From JANYIP01 sp031394045 (GTDB lineage: Bacteria > Actinomycetota > Actinomycetes > Prado026), in NCBI GenBank assembly GCA_031394045.1, contig JANMWN010000173.1, positions 1-22,477 on the forward strand: DNA of 22,477 bases. Reading direction: 5' to 3'. Below, piece by piece: positions 13,685 to 20,948 of the stretch. Below the pieces are notes generated by a model that was not told the origin of the DNA, made no database searches, and saw only the letters and a program-made list of their open reading frames with translations. Position numbers and translations under genes: made by a program. Position 1 is the first letter of the stretch. Each line of letters opens with the position of its first letter.

Positions 13685-15352
13685 ATGGCGCCGTACGACG
13701 ACGACACCAGGCAGGCGCGGCTGCGCGCCCTCGAAGAGCGACTGGCCGTCAAGGAGGCCGAGCTCGCGGCCTCCGCTGCCAAGAACGATCGCCTCGCAGG
13801 CACGTTGCGCGAGGCCCGCGACCAGATCCTGGCCCTGAAGGAAGAGATCGACCGGCTGGCGCAACCGCCGTCCGGCTTCGGCGTCTTCCTCGCGCGCCAC
13901 GACGACGACACGGTCGACATCTTCACCGGTGGCCGCAAGCTGCGCGTGGCCATCAGCCCGGAGATCGCGGTCGAGGACCTGCGCCGCGGCCAGGAGGTCA
14001 TGCTCAACGAGGCGACCAACGTCATCCGCGCGATGGAGTTCGAGCGCGTCGGCGAGGTCGTCATGCTCAAGGAGATCCTCGAGGACGGCGAGCGCGCCCT
14101 GGTCCTCGGGCACACCGACGAGGAGCGCATCGTCCGCCTCGCGGCCACCCTCGACGACGCCCCGCTGCGGGCCGGCGACTCGCTGCTGCTGGAGCCAAGG
14201 TCCGGCTACGTCTACGAGCGGATCCCCAAGTCCGAGGTCGAGGAGCTCGTCCTCGAAGAGGTCCCCGACATCGACTACGAGGACATCGGTGGCCTGGGCC
14301 CCCAGATCGAGACGATCCGCGACGCCGTCGAGCTGCCGTACCTGCACCCCGAGCTGTTCAAGGAGCACGAGCTCAAGGCGCCCAAGGGGATCCTGCTGTA
14401 CGGCCCGCCAGGGTGCGGCAAGACGTTGATCGCCAAGGCGGTGGCCAACTCCCTAGCCAAGAAGGTCGCCGAGCGCACCGGACGCCCCGAGGGGCGTTCG
14501 TACTTCCTGAACATCAAGGGTCCCGAGCTGCTGAACAAGTACGTCGGCGAGACCGAGCGGCACATCCGGCTGGTCTTCCAGCGGGCACGTGAGAAGGCGT
14601 CCGAGGGCACCCCGGTCATCATCTTCTTCGACGAGATGGACTCGCTGTTCCGTACCCGTGGCTCGGGGGTGTCCTCCGACGTCGAGAACACGATCGTGCC
14701 GCAGCTGCTCAGCGAGATCGACGGCGTCGAGAGCCTGGAGAACGTGCTGGTCATCGGTGCCTCGAACCGCGAGGACATGATCGACCCCGCGATCCTGCGT
14801 CCCGGCCGGCTCGACGTGAAGATCAAGATCGAGCGGCCCGACGCCGAGGCTGCCCGCGACATCTTCCAGAAGTACCTGCACGCCGGCCTGCCGTTGCACG
14901 CCGACGACGTCGCGGAGAACGGCGGGTCCAAGGAGGCGGCCTGCGTCGCGATGATCCAGCGCACCGTCGAGGCGATGTACACCGAGACCGAGGACAACCA
15001 GTTCCTCGAGGTGACCTACGCCGGCGGTGACAAGGAGGTCCTCTACTTCAAGGACTTCAACTCCGGTGCGATGATCGAGAACATCGTGGCCAGGGCCAAG
15101 AAGATGGCGATCAAGGACTTCCTCGAGCACGGGCAGAAGGGCATCCGCGTCGGCCACCTGCTCGATGCCTGCCTCGACGAGTTCAAGGAGAACGAGGATC
15201 TCCCGAACACGACGAACCCGGACGACTGGGCCCGGATCTCGGGCAAGAAGGGCGAGCGCATCGTGTTCATCCGCACCCTCGTGCAGGGCAAGAAGGGCAC
15301 CGAGGCCGGCCGCTCGATCGACACCGTCGCCAACACCGGCCAGTACCTCTGA
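13685..15352 (+). CDS. arc: Proteasome-associated AAA ATPase ARC/Mpa
   Basis: A hexameric unfoldase that recognises pupylated proteins and threads them into the 20S proteasome (cytosol). The 555-residue protein has an N-terminal coiled coil (about residues 8-60) that binds Pup, two OB folds (about 65-180) and one AAA module. Walker A is GPPGCGKT (240-247), the pore loop lies in KYVGET (285-290), Walker B is VIIFFDEMD (311-319), and sensor/arginine residues lie in NREDMIDPAILRPGR (361-375). An insertion around 258-273 is usual for ARC. The C-terminus ends GQYL, the penultimate-tyrosine tail that docks on the proteasome alpha ring. All key residues are present. A convergent membrane-protein gene ends 12 bp downstream, so dop is no longer adjacent. 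Also called mpa in mycobacteria. Confidence 0.97.
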   Translation: MAPYDDDTRQARLRALEERLAVKEAELAASAAKNDRLAGTLREARDQILALKEEIDRLAQPPSGFGVFLARHDDDTVDIFTGGRKLRVAISPEIAVEDLRRGQEVMLNEATNVIRAMEFERVGEVVMLKEILEDGERALVLGHTDEERIVRLAATLDDAPLRAGDSLLLEPRSGYVYERIPKSEVEELVLEEVPDIDYEDIGGLGPQIETIRDAVELPYLHPELFKEHELKAPKGILLYGPPGCGKTLIAKAVANSLAKKVAERTGRPEGRSYFLNIKGPELLNKYVGETERHIRLVFQRAREKASEGTPVIIFFDEMDSLFRTRGSGVSSDVENTIVPQLLSEIDGVESLENVLVIGASNREDMIDPAILRPGRLDVKIKIERPDAEAARDIFQKYLHAGLPLHADDVAENGGSKEAACVAMIQRTVEAMYTETEDNQFLEVTYAGGDKEVLYFKDFNSGAMIENIVARAKKMAIKDFLEHGQKGIRVGHLLDACLDEFKENEDLPNTTNPDDWARISGKKGERIVFIRTLVQGKKGTEAGRSIDTVANTGQYL

Positions 15353-15364
15353 GTCGCAGCGTCC

Positions 15365-15967
15365 TCAACGCCGGGCCACGTCGCGACCGGCGTGCACGGC
15401 CAAAGCGGCCGCGACGACACTGACCCAGGTCCAGCGGACTTGTTCGTCCGGCCAGCCAAGACCACCCGGCTCGGCGGCCAGCAGGGAGAGCTGGGCGGGC
15501 AGCCGGGTCAGCAGGACCAGGAGCCCGAGGAGCACCGGCACCGGCAGCGCGGCCACCCGTTCACTCTCCCGGCCGCAGGCGAGCGCTGCGACCACGGCCG
15601 ACACGAGCAGCGCGAGTCCGGCCGTCTGCAGGCTGATCGCCGCGTAGGCGACGCCGTCCCCCGATGCTGTGGCGCCAGCGAGGAGCCAGGCGACGAGCAG
15701 GAGCCCAAGGACCAGCGCGCCGCGACCGAGCCTGACCGCGGGAGTCCCGATGGGGGTGGACGCCGAGACGACGGCGCAGCGGTCGTCCCACACCATGGCT
15801 GCGACACAGGCCAAGGCCAGGCCGGCGACGCGCAGCCGAGTGGTCACGTCCCATGGGCCGGCATCCCAGGCGACGAACGTCGGTGCCACGGCGACAAGGA
15901 GCGTCGCTGACCGGACGGCGGGGTGCACGAGTGCGACCCGCCACGGTGGGCGCAGTGCCGCAGTCAC
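15365..15967 (-). CDS. Membrane protein, last gene of the sigma/ABC operon
   Basis: A 200-residue integral membrane protein with about five or six hydrophobic segments (for example SATLLVAVAPTFVAW, ALVLGLLLVAWLLAGA, AGLALLVSAVVAALA, VPVLLGLLVLLTRLPAQLSLL). It carries no recognisable catalytic motif. It starts with GTG at 15967, 13 nt after the stop of the preceding gene, with GAGGA overlapping that stop as ribosome site. Position at the end of the ATPase operon suggests a permease subunit or accessory membrane component of the transporter. Sequence alone does not identify a family, and it converges on arc. Confidence 0.7.
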   Translation of the reverse strand: MTAALRPPWRVALVHPAVRSATLLVAVAPTFVAWDAGPWDVTTRLRVAGLALACVAAMVWDDRCAVVSASTPIGTPAVRLGRGALVLGLLLVAWLLAGATASGDGVAYAAISLQTAGLALLVSAVVAALACGRESERVAALPVPVLLGLLVLLTRLPAQLSLLAAEPGGLGWPDEQVRWTWVSVVAAALAVHAGRDVARR

Positions 15968-15980
15968 GGCAGCTCGGTCC

Positions 15981-16847
15981 TCACGGCATCGCGAGTGCGC
16001 CGGCGGCGACGGTGCCTGCGAGGATCGTGGACCCGACGACGATCAGCGCAGCCCGTCGGCCCGCCTCGCGAAGGAGTGCGGTGACCAGGCCGAGTCCGCA
16101 GAGCCCGAGCAGGTAGACGTTGTGCCAGGCAAGGCTGCCCGGCTCCACGGTGACCGAACCGCCCTCGCTGTACTGGATCCACTCGACGACGGGCGCCAGC
16201 ATCGTGGTCGAGCCGCTGTCGCCAGCTGATAGCACCAGTACCCAGCCGGTCCCGAGCACGACAGACACTGGCGTTGCGACCCAAGCGGGCACGAGCCGGG
16301 CCAGCAGTAGACCGAGCATGCCCCCACCCAGGATCAGCAGCGGCCCTTGAGCGAGCTCCCATGCGTTGGGCAGCAGGTCCGCGTAGCCCGTCGGCGTCCC
16401 GCGGTATCGAAGGACGAGCAGGAAGGTGTAGACCGCAACGGCCAGGATCGTGAGCAGGAACGTCCAGCCGACGATGATCGTCCGCGGCCCTCTCGGCAGC
16501 GCGGCCAGCAGGTCCTGCCCACGATCCCGCGCGGCGGTAGCGGCCACGATGGCCATCGTGGCCAGCCCGAGAAAGGCCAGCGAGAGACCGACCAGCCGGT
16601 TGACGGTCTCGTACGCCGAGTAGGCCGGGTCGGTCAGGAAGATGCGGTACAGCGCGTACACCGCCAGGGCTGTGGCCAGCCGGGGCAGGAGCCGCCGGAT
16701 GTCGACCCCGGCCAGAGCGACCGGCGCTGGCACCCGGAGGCTCGAGGCAGGCCGCGGAAGCGGCAGCCGAGCCGAGAGCCGACGCAGGACCAGGTCGGGA
16801 CGTGCACGCTCGATGAACACCACCAGGACGAGGAATGCGACTTCCAT
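15981..16847 (-). CDS. Membrane protein, probable ABC-2-like permease subunit
   Basis: A 288-residue membrane protein with about seven helices after a basic, Pro-rich cytosolic stretch (about residues 13-45). Clear segments are LVGLSLAFLGLATMAIVAA, TIIVGWTFLLTILAVAVYTFLLVL, GPLLILGGGMLGLLLARL, PVSVVLGTGWVLVLSA and a C-terminal pair. The cytosolic loop ARDRGQDLLAALPRGPRT between helices resembles coupling loops seen in ABC-2 permeases. A hydrophilic segment (about 215-240, WIQYSEGGSVTVEPGS) is probably extracytoplasmic. The ATG lies 3 nt after the TGA of the ATPase gene, so the two are surely co-translated. Substrate unknown. Confidence 0.75.
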   Translation of the reverse strand: MEVAFLVLVVFIERARPDLVLRRLSARLPLPRPASSLRVPAPVALAGVDIRRLLPRLATALAVYALYRIFLTDPAYSAYETVNRLVGLSLAFLGLATMAIVAATAARDRGQDLLAALPRGPRTIIVGWTFLLTILAVAVYTFLLVLRYRGTPTGYADLLPNAWELAQGPLLILGGGMLGLLLARLVPAWVATPVSVVLGTGWVLVLSAGDSGSTTMLAPVVEWIQYSEGGSVTVEPGSLAWHNVYLLGLCGLGLVTALLREAGRRAALIVVGSTILAGTVAAGALAMP

Positions 16848-16850
16848 GGC

Positions 16851-17705
16851 TCAGACCCCCGCTGGCGCCAGGGCCCTGGCCCCGACGAGCACCAGGTAGG
16901 CGTCCTCAACCGTCGGCTCGACGAGCTGGGCCCCCGAGGGTGGGTCGCCGATCTGCCGCGTGCTCCCGTCACCGGTGACCCAGGCCAGCGAGGCGCCCGG
17001 GTCGCGCCCGCTGCCGACCCACACCCGACCGGCCGCCGACGCGGCGAGCTCGGCCGGGGTCCCACGAAACAGTGCCCGGCCGGCGTCGACGACCACGACC
17101 TGCCGGCACAGGGCCGCGATGTCCTCGGTCTGGTGGGTCGACAGCACCACGCACCGGTGCGGGTCCGCGGAGACCAGCTCGCGAAAGCGCATGCGCTGCC
17201 GCGGGTCGAGCCCGGCTGCCGGCTCGTCGAGCACGAGCAGCTCGGGGTCGCCGAGGAGCGCGGTCGCCAGCCCCAGCCTGCGACGCATCCCACCGGAGAG
17301 TGCTCGGGTCTTGACGTACGCCTTGTCGGTGAGGTCGACCAGCTCGAGCACCCGGTCGACCTCCCTGCGGCGCGCCCCCCGGTCGGTGTGCTCCTTGAGC
17401 ACGGCGACATAGTCGACGAACTCACGGACCGAGAACGACGGGTAGGCGCCGACCTCCTGGGGTAGGTATCCCAGCTGGCGCCGGATCTGTACGCGTTGGG
17501 TCGCGACCGAGGGGTCGAGCCCCAGGAGTCGCACGCTCCCGCTCCCCGGGGCCAGCACGGTCGCAAGGATCCGGAGCAGCGTGGTCTTGCCCGCGCCATT
17601 GGGCCCGAGCAGGCCCGTCACACCCGGCCCGAGCTCGAGGCTCAGTCCGTCGAGGGCGGTGGTACGGCCAAAGCGGCGTACGAGGTCGTGCACGCTCATG
17701 GTCAT
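16851..17705 (-). CDS. ABC transporter ATP-binding protein (ABC-2/DrrA-like)
   Basis: A 284-residue ATPase. Walker A is GPNGAGKT (34-41), the Q-loop Gln83 is in GYLPQEVG, the signature is LSGGMRRR (136-143), Walker B is LLVLDEP (156-162) and the H-loop His191 is in STHQTED. The C-terminal 70 residues form the accessory domain typical of drug or polymer exporters. Start: ATG 17705, preceded by AAGGAG and overlapping the stop of the anti-sigma-like gene (ATGA). The frame stays open far upstream to 18509 but overlaps that gene, so the longer version is rejected. It would energise the neighbouring membrane proteins, including the one with the zinc-finger motif. Confidence 0.92.
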   Translation of the reverse strand: MTMSVHDLVRRFGRTTALDGLSLELGPGVTGLLGPNGAGKTTLLRILATVLAPGSGSVRLLGLDPSVATQRVQIRRQLGYLPQEVGAYPSFSVREFVDYVAVLKEHTDRGARRREVDRVLELVDLTDKAYVKTRALSGGMRRRLGLATALLGDPELLVLDEPAAGLDPRQRMRFRELVSADPHRCVVLSTHQTEDIAALCRQVVVVDAGRALFRGTPAELAASAAGRVWVGSGRDPGASLAWVTGDGSTRQIGDPPSGAQLVEPTVEDAYLVLVGARALAPAGV

Positions 17706-18526
17706 CGGCGGGCTCCTTCGTCGAGGTGACGCTGGTGGCTGGCTACGACCGCGAGGGCCACCGCGGCGAGCAGGGCGCTGAGCAGCTGACCGTCGCGGTG
17801 GAACGCGACGAGCGGGTCGGCGCCGCGGTGCTCGAGCAGACCCACGGCCAGAACCCAACCGCCGCCGACCGTCCCCGCGGCCAGGCCAGTCCCCAGCCAC
17901 GGCGAGAGGGCGAGCACCATCGAGGTCAGGGCGAGCGCGGGCAGCAACCACAGGACCATGGTGGTCCTCTGGCCCGGCAGCCCCAGGCCGGCCAGGCTGG
18001 CCCCCGCCGCCGCGGTCGCGCCGACGGCAAGGCTCCGTGCGAGCAAGAGCCGCGACGTGCGGTACGGCGTCGCCATCACGATCGGCAGGGCCGGGTCCAG
18101 GCCCGGGGCGTACGCGGCAGCCGTGCTGATGACCGGGAGCAGGGGCGCGAGGAGGAGGAACAACATGCGCGGGCTCTCCTGCGCCTCGACCAGGAACGCG
18201 AGCAAGCAGGCCAGGCCCACGGCGCCCCACCAGGCGATGCGCACGCTCGGCGCCGCGAGCAGGGCCCGGGCGTCGGGCTCGTCCATCCCGAGCCGTCGCA
18301 CCACGCGCTCCACCCGAGGGCGCTCCCTCGCGTCGAGCCGGTCCTCCACGGTGCTCAGCATCGCGTCGAGCCGGGCTGTCGGTACGTGGGCGCGAACCAG
18401 CGAACGGCAGGGACCGCAGGTGAGGAGGTGCGCCTCGACCGAGGAGGCCGAGACCCGGTCCAGCTGCCCGGTGACGTACTCCCGGATCCCGTCCTGGCTT
18501 GGGTGCCACCTCGCCCCTGCCGTCAT
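17702..18526 (-). CDS. Zinc-finger anti-sigma-like domain fused to a six-helix membrane domain
   Basis: A 274-residue protein. The N-terminal cytosolic part contains the zf-HC2 anti-sigma motif His33-x3-Cys37-x2-Cys40 (AHLLTCGPC), a signature of zinc-containing anti-sigma factors. A charged linker (about 48-95) leads to six hydrophobic segments (about 97-113, 121-139, 161-180, 189-207, 209-230 and 247-263) in place of the usual single helix and extracytoplasmic sensor. The membrane part resembles an ABC permease half. The ATG at 18526 overlaps the sigma gene stop (ATGA) and has GAGGAG upstream; the longer frame to 18934 overlaps the sigma gene. Inferred role: holds the upstream sigma factor at the membrane and couples its release to the state of the transporter. 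Whether the zinc finger still binds the sigma factor is untested. Confidence 0.8.
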   Translation of the reverse strand: MTAGARWHPSQDGIREYVTGQLDRVSASSVEAHLLTCGPCRSLVRAHVPTARLDAMLSTVEDRLDARERPRVERVVRRLGMDEPDARALLAAPSVRIAWWGAVGLACLLAFLVEAQESPRMLFLLLAPLLPVISTAAAYAPGLDPALPIVMATPYRTSRLLLARSLAVGATAAAGASLAGLGLPGQRTTMVLWLLPALALTSMVLALSPWLGTGLAAGTVGGGWVLAVGLLEHRGADPLVAFHRDGQLLSALLAAVALAVVASHQRHLDEGARR

Positions 18527-19050
18527 GCGAACTCCTCTCTCAGGGCAGCGCGTGCCCGCATCATGCGCGTCTTGACGGTGCCGGTCGGGATGCCGAGCAG
18601 CTGGCCGGCCTCGCGACTGGTGAGACCGTCGAGGACGGTGGCCGAGATCACCGCCCGGAGCTCGGGGGAGAGCCGACCGAGAGCTCCCGCGAGGTCGCCG
18701 TGCTCGACACCGAGCAGGACCTGATCCTCGGCCGAGCCGGTCACCCCGGCGTACTCCTCGCGCAGCATCGCCGTCGCTGCTGGCCGCCCGCGCAGCCCGC
18801 TGACCAGCCGCCGGATCCCGATGCCCCAGATCCAGGCAGCCACCGGTCCGCGCCCCTCCCAGCGACCCGCCCCTCGCCAGACCGCGACGAAGGTGTCCTG
18901 TACCACCTCTTCGACCAGGCCTGGGTCGTTGCACCGGCGCGACAGTCGTGTCATCAGCCAGGGCGCGTGCTCGGCGTACAGGGCTCCGAGGGCACGCCGA
19001 TCACCAGCTGCGATGGCTCGCAGCAGGTCGGCGTCCGGGTCCGGTGCCAT
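18523..19050 (-). CDS. ECF-like sigma-70 family RNA polymerase sigma factor
   Basis: A 175-residue sigma factor with only regions 2 and 4. Region 2 contains VEEVVQDTFVAVWRG (46-60) and the promoter-melting segment ending LVSGLRGR. Region 4 (about 125-172) has the helix-turn-helix LTSREAGQLLGIPTGTVKTRMMRAR. There is no extra C-terminal domain. ATG 19050 is preceded by GAAGGA with a 5-nt spacer. It heads a five-gene unit in which its stop overlaps the start of the anti-sigma-like gene, the standard arrangement for a sigma/anti-sigma pair made in balanced amounts. It is divergent from dop across 88 bp. The regulon is unknown; autoregulation is plausible (candidate promoter described under findings). 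Confidence 0.93.
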   Translation of the reverse strand: MAPDPDADLLRAIAAGDRRALGALYAEHAPWLMTRLSRRCNDPGLVEEVVQDTFVAVWRGAGRWEGRGPVAAWIWGIGIRRLVSGLRGRPAATAMLREEYAGVTGSAEDQVLLGVEHGDLAGALGRLSPELRAVISATVLDGLTSREAGQLLGIPTGTVKTRMMRARAALREEFA

Positions 19051-19078
19051 GTCGATCCTTCTTCTTCTCGACGACGCG

Positions 19079-19084
19079 AGGGTA
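19079..19084 (-). promoter_or_regulatory. Candidate -10 box (TACCCT) for the sigma/ABC operon
   Basis: TACCCT on the minus strand would start a transcript about 22 nt before the sigma factor ATG, enough to include its GAAGGA ribosome site. No good -35 box at 16-18 nt was seen. An ECF-type alternative within 19092-19120 competes with it. Confidence 0.35.
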
Positions 19085-19126
19085 CGACCTCTTGTCGCAA
19101 GTGGAGCCTGGATCGGTTCACCGCCG

Positions 19127-19132
19127 TACCCT
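19127..19132 (+). promoter_or_regulatory. Putative -10 box (TACCCT) of a leaderless promoter for dop
   Basis: TACCCT, 6-nt spacer (CATGGC), then the ATG at 19139. An out-of-frame ATG at 19134 is ignored. No Shine-Dalgarno sequence is present. A private promoter is what dop would need once it is separated from arc. Confidence 0.5.
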
Positions 19133-19138
19133 CATGGC

Positions 19139-20653
19139 ATGAGCGCCCGCCGTGTGATGGGGATCGAGACCGAGTACGGCATCTCGTTACCCGGTCAGCC
19201 TGGCGCCAACGCGATGCTGCTGTGCTCGCAGATCGTCAACGCGTACGCCGCCGATGCCAGCCGGGCCCGCCGCGCGCGCTGGGACTTCGAGGAGGAGTCG
19301 CCGCTGCGCGACGCGCGGGGCTTCGACCTCGACCGGGCCGGCGCCGACCCGAGCCAGCTCACCGACGAGGACCTCGGGCTGGCCAACGTCATCCTCACCA
19401 ACGGCGCCCGGCTCTACGTCGACCACGCGCACCCCGAGTACTCGTCACCGGAGGTGACCGGGCCGCTGGACGCGGTGCTGTGGGACAAGGCGGGCGAGCT
19501 GATCATGGCCCGTGGCGCCCAGCTGGCGGCGCAGATCCCGCAGTCCGCGCCGATCACGCTGTACAAGAACAACGGCGACAACAAGGGCGCCTCGTACGGC
19601 ACCCACGAGAACTACCTGATGCGCCGCGACACCCCGTTCGCCTCGATCGTGCGGCACCTGACGCCGTTCTTCGTCTCGCGGCAGGTGGTCTGCGGGTCCG
19701 GGCGGGTCGGCATCGGCCAGGACGGCCGCGAGCACGGGTTCCAGATCAGCCAACGCGCCGACTTCTTCGAGGTCGAGGTCGGTCTTGAGACGACCCTCAA
19801 GCGCCCGATCATCAACACTCGCGACGAACCGCACGCCGACGCCGAGAAGTACCGCCGCCTGCACGTGATCATCGGCGACGCCAACCTGGCCGAGGTCTCC
19901 ACGTACCTCAAGGTCGGCACCACCGCGCTGGTCCTGGCGATGATCGAGGACGGCTGGCTGGCCGACGAGCTGTCGGTGCTGCGGCCGGTGACGGCGCTGC
20001 ACGCGGTCTCGCACGACCCGACGCTGCGGCACCAGGTGGAGCTGCGCGACGGCCGGCGCCTGACCGCGATCGAGCTGCAGATGGAGTACCTCGACCAGGC
20101 CCGCAAGTACGTCGAGGACCGGCTCGGCGGCGACGCCGACGCGGAGACCACGGACGTGCTCGAACGCTGGGAGTCCGTGCTCGGCCGCCTGGCCACCGAC
20201 CCGATGAGCCTGTCCCGCGAGCTCGACTGGGTGGCCAAGCTCGAGCTGCTGCAGGCCTACCGCGACCGCGACGGGCTCGGCTGGGACAACGCCCGGCTCC
20301 AAGCGGTCGACATCCAGTACTCCGACGTACGCCCGGACAAGGGGCTCTACCACCGGCTCGTCGCGCGCGGCCGGATCGAGCGGATCGTCGACGACGCGGC
20401 CGTGGCCAGGGCGGTCGGGTCGCCGCCCGAGGACACCCGGGCGTACTTCCGCGGCGAGTGCCTGCGCCGCTATGCCGCGGACATCGCCGCCGCTTCCTGG
20501 GACTCGGTCATCTTCGACGTACCCGGGCAAGAGACGTTGCAGCGGGTGCCCACGCTCGAACCCCTGCGCGGCACCAAGGCGCACGTCGGCGACCTGCTGG
20601 ACCGCTGCCCCAAGGCCGCGGACCTGCTCACCGCCCTGGGCTCCCGCTCCTAG
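19139..20653 (+). CDS. dop: Depupylase/deamidase of Pup
   Basis: Converts the C-terminal Gln of Pup to Glu and also removes Pup from substrates, using a glutamine-synthetase-like fold (cytosol). The 504-residue protein opens with RRVMGIETEYGIS, where Glu10 is a nucleotide/metal-site residue; EYGIS distinguishes Dop from the PafA ligase (EFGVT). The Dop-specific loop is present (about residues 38-75, rich in Arg then Asp/Glu). The catalytic aspartate is Asp95 in YVDHAHPEYSSPE, and later conserved segments include NNGDNKGASYGTHENYLM. The N-terminus was set by the ATG at 19139; the frame upstream to 18821 is a shadow of the sigma gene. No pup gene follows. The next gene is convergent and begins its stop 52 bp away. 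Confidence 0.96.
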   Translation: MSARRVMGIETEYGISLPGQPGANAMLLCSQIVNAYAADASRARRARWDFEEESPLRDARGFDLDRAGADPSQLTDEDLGLANVILTNGARLYVDHAHPEYSSPEVTGPLDAVLWDKAGELIMARGAQLAAQIPQSAPITLYKNNGDNKGASYGTHENYLMRRDTPFASIVRHLTPFFVSRQVVCGSGRVGIGQDGREHGFQISQRADFFEVEVGLETTLKRPIINTRDEPHADAEKYRRLHVIIGDANLAEVSTYLKVGTTALVLAMIEDGWLADELSVLRPVTALHAVSHDPTLRHQVELRDGRRLTAIELQMEYLDQARKYVEDRLGGDADAETTDVLERWESVLGRLATDPMSLSRELDWVAKLELLQAYRDRDGLGWDNARLQAVDIQYSDVRPDKGLYHRLVARGRIERIVDDAAVARAVGSPPEDTRAYFRGECLRRYAADIAAASWDSVIFDVPGQETLQRVPTLEPLRGTKAHVGDLLDRCPKAADLLTALGSRS

Positions 20654-20671
20654 CCTTCAGCCAGCCGGGTC

Positions 20672-20719
20672 TCGTGTCCGGGTCAGTGAGCGCCCCGGCG
20701 CGCGGTCACCCGGACACGA
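20672..20719. terminator. Bidirectional hairpin between dop and the ferredoxin gene
   Basis: A perfect 12-bp inverted repeat: TCGTGTCCGGGT (20672-20683) and ACCCGGACACGA (20708-20719), with a 24-nt GC-rich loop that can fold further. It sits between convergent stop codons. The right arm begins inside the ferredoxin stop (20706-20708). There is no U-tract on either strand, as is common for actinobacterial terminators. Confidence 0.65.
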
Positions 20720-20948
20720 CTTGCAGGGCCAGCGAGGGGCAGGCCGCGCGGGCCCGCTCGGCCAGCCGGGACAGCTCGGGCGGCACCGGGCCCTTGACCA
20801 TCGGGAAGCCCCAGTCGTCCAGCTCGACGAGCTCGGGCAGCAGCTCGGCGCACACCCCGCTGCCCTCGCAGCGCACCCAGTCGACGACCAGCCTGGTACG
20901 CGTACCTGCCGCCGTACCGGTGCTGGTGCTTGCGTCCGTCACCGCCAT
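20706..20948 (-). CDS. Small single-cluster ferredoxin
   Basis: An 80-residue cytosolic electron carrier. Cys27-x5-Cys33 (RCEGSGVCA) and Cys70 followed by Pro (AACPS) give the three-cysteine pattern of actinobacterial [3Fe-4S] ferredoxins. The position that would hold the fourth cysteine is Ser30, so a 3Fe-4S or Ser-ligated cluster is likely. The first 17 residues are Thr/Ala-rich and poorly conserved-looking. ATG 20948 is preceded by a purine-rich ribosome site (AGGGGGGA) and overlaps the end of the NuoF-like gene by 10 bp, so translation is coupled. Ferredoxins of this shape often feed cytochromes P450, but no P450 is in view. Here the likely partner is the adjacent NuoF-like protein. Confidence 0.9.
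   Translation of the reverse strand: MAVTDASTSTGTAAGTRTRLVVDWVRCEGSGVCAELLPELVELDDWGFPMVKGPVPPELSRLAERARAACPSLALQVVSG

Noticed and set aside
17702..18934. 410-residue version of the anti-sigma-like protein
   Set aside because: The extra N-terminal 136 residues are Arg/Gly-rich shadow sequence of the sigma gene. The ATG at 18526 has a ribosome site and the ATGA overlap.
15981..19050. Recent horizontal transfer of the sigma/ABC unit
   Set aside because: Its GC content and codon style look like those of the neighbours. No integrase, transposase, direct repeats or tRNA lie at its edges, so insertion is inferred only from gene order.
20654..20705. Hidden pup gene directly after dop
   Set aside because: Only 52 bp separate dop from the convergent ferredoxin stop, and they hold a hairpin. 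No frame on either strand near it encodes a roughly 64-residue protein ending GGQ or GGE.
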